From Strongylocentrotus droebachiensis (Eukaryota > Echinodermata > Echinoidea > Camarodonta > Strongylocentrotidae), in assembly GCA_035222895.1 (NCBI GenBank), contig JAVYIG010002121.1:1-64000 (forward strand): DNA of 64,000 nt. The letters are read 5' to 3'. This document shows, in pieces, positions 62,814 through 64,000 of the stretch. How positions within the stretch are numbered: the stretch's first letter is position 1; every line of letters begins with the position of its first letter. Position numbers and translations under genes: made by a program. Under the pieces are notes generated by a model. That model did not search any database and was not told the origin of the DNA. It saw only the letters and a program-made list of their open reading frames with translations.

Positions 62814-63093
62814 TGACGTCACAAATGTGTAGCTGGCTAGTCATGCTGTCCTTGAGAATAACCTGGAAAAATTGCCCAGGTCTAAATAAATTTTCACAAG
62901 AGCAAAAATTCCTTTTCTTTATTAGGTCCTTTGGACATTCTTACCCCGAAATTTTATGGGCTATGCACAGGGACAAGAATTGAGACTGAATTATGGATAT
63001 GCAGCCAGTTTAAGAAGTCGCTGTCCGTGGTTTTGGTTCTGTGACGTCGCACCTACGTCACACCCACGCTAGCCGATTTGGATTAGGACGTCA
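62814..63093. promoter_or_regulatory. Cluster of CRE-like motifs
   Basis: A perfect TGACGTCA at 62814-62821, then TGACGTCG (63042-63049), CTACGTCA (63053-63060) and GACGTCA (63087-63093), the last three within 52 bp in a locally GC-richer stretch. No gene start was recognised beside it. Confidence 0.35.
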
Positions 63094-63431
63094 GTAACTC
63101 ATAATGGCCCAGAGTAGCAATTTTGGGTGAAAATCCTGCTATTTCCGCAAGAGATTTTCCTAGATTTGTGAAGCAGGTGTCAAGTTCAAAGCAGGTTCAT
63201 GTGTATGTCTGAGGATTCGGGACAAGGATTAGGAATAACCTAGAAAATCTATTTTGAAATTCTTGTTCCTTCTTTCTGGACTAGGTGGAGTTTAATGTTG
63301 CAAAAATAAAGGATTGAAATTTGTCTGAATGTAATCCAGTCAAATTAAATTAAAGCATTTTTCTGTGCAATCTATGAGCCATCTATCTGTTTTATTATCC
63401 CTTAAGCAAAGTATAACTCCAAATGCACCCG

Positions 63432-63469
63432 AGGTGGGTGGGGGTGGGGGAGGGGGGGGGGGGGGGGGG
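63432..63469. repeat. G run
   Basis: GGGTGGGGGTGGGGGAGGGG followed by an uninterrupted G run on the plus strand; capable in principle of forming a G-quadruplex. Confidence 0.85.
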
Positions 63470-64000
63470 CTGACTACAACAATTCTTGCTTGAGTGTCAG
63501 ATTATGAGAGTATTATAAAAAAAAATATCCAAGATTTCTGTCTGCACTGAAAACAACTTATTTTATATCAGTTGTGAAGTTGAAAAGTTCTTCAGATTGT
63601 CTGATATTTTCTTGGCCTCATTTTTCCACTTCATGTCAAAAAAAGAAAGAGAACTGCACTGGTGTATATTTGATATTAACTTTCAATTAAACTCAAATGA
63701 AGTGGTCAAAATAACTTTTTTTCTTTCTTTCTTCTTGAGGTATGAGCGATTCCGAAAAATAATGAGAGATTGAGAGATTTAATTAAAACGGTGTTTTGTT
63801 GTAATCTAGCTACTTGACCTTATAAGAAAAGTCTGACACAAAATATAAAACTTCATTAAATACTAAAATGGGTATGGTGTCAAAAAGGTGAGCCATTTTC
63901 ATGAGTGACTTGAGCATTTGAACACTTAAATACAAAATATTACCTCCTATTCCACTCTAATGGAGGAGTATAATGTCTCCTGTAATTACCTTTGGCACCA

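Larger units (their letters stand above)
54900..64000. other. DNA upstream of gene E, no gene seen
   Basis: It contains the gene E distal block, a TTAA MITE (57937-58447), a full SINE (58760-59100), a short CT tract (61177-61196), CRE-like sites (62814-63093) and a G run (63432-63469). A plus-strand open stretch at 61292-61440 ends at a GTAAGA donor but has no ATG. The stretches 55330-57930, 59110-61000, 61500-62800 and 63100-64000 show nothing recognisable. Confidence 0.6.

Overview
The window looks like echinoderm nuclear DNA, most likely sea urchin and less certainly another class. It is AT-rich, with intron-split genes carrying canonical GT/AG junctions. The intergenic DNA holds very many (CT)n tracts, miniature inverted-repeat elements, and a tRNA-derived SINE whose tail contains GCGCTTAATAC-type sequence. 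Species cannot be fixed by eye. All proteins below were translated from the given sequence; no database search was run.

Five protein-coding genes can be supported. All lie on the minus strand, and all encode secreted proteins of the TIMP (tissue inhibitor of metalloproteinases) family, the family that also contains holothurian tensilin. From left to right: gene A (12711-16003), gene B (21557-24297), gene C (32554-37330), gene D (43340-45772) and gene E (52053-54456). Each has four coding exons with the same intron phases (1, 1, 0). Exon 1 carries the signal peptide and the first three cysteines. Exons 2 and 3 carry the rest of the netrin-like (NTR) inhibitory domain. Exon 4 carries the TIMP C-terminal domain plus an extension absent from vertebrate TIMPs. 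Each gene has a TATA-like motif 70-335 bp upstream of its ATG.

The main biology is divergence inside the array. Only gene A keeps the Cys-X-Cys amino terminus that chelates the metalloproteinase zinc. B, D and E have Cys-X-X-Cys and C has Cys-X-X-X-Cys, so four of the five are predicted not to act as classical TIMPs. Gene B has lost the loop between the first two NTR strands, gene A has gained a polybasic tail, and gene E has a repeat-expanded acidic/proline tail. D and E are a comparatively young tandem duplication. They share exon sequence, a proximal promoter block, a block about 0.8 kb upstream and probably 3' UTR pieces.

The remaining DNA (1-12.6 kb, 16.3-21.5 kb, 24.7-32.5 kb, 37.4-43.3 kb, 46.3-52.0 kb, 54.9-64 kb) shows no supportable gene. 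It holds (CT)n and (GA)n tracts often fused to C or G runs, a trinucleotide tract, a six-copy 63-bp minisatellite, at least three families of TTAA-flanked MITEs, a TAA-flanked (PIF/Harbinger-like) MITE, other foldback elements, a SINE and a SINE fragment, a degenerate LINE reverse-transcriptase fragment, a possible solo LTR, a cluster of CRE-like sites, and an isolated near-perfect 28-bp-stem hairpin of pre-miRNA size.
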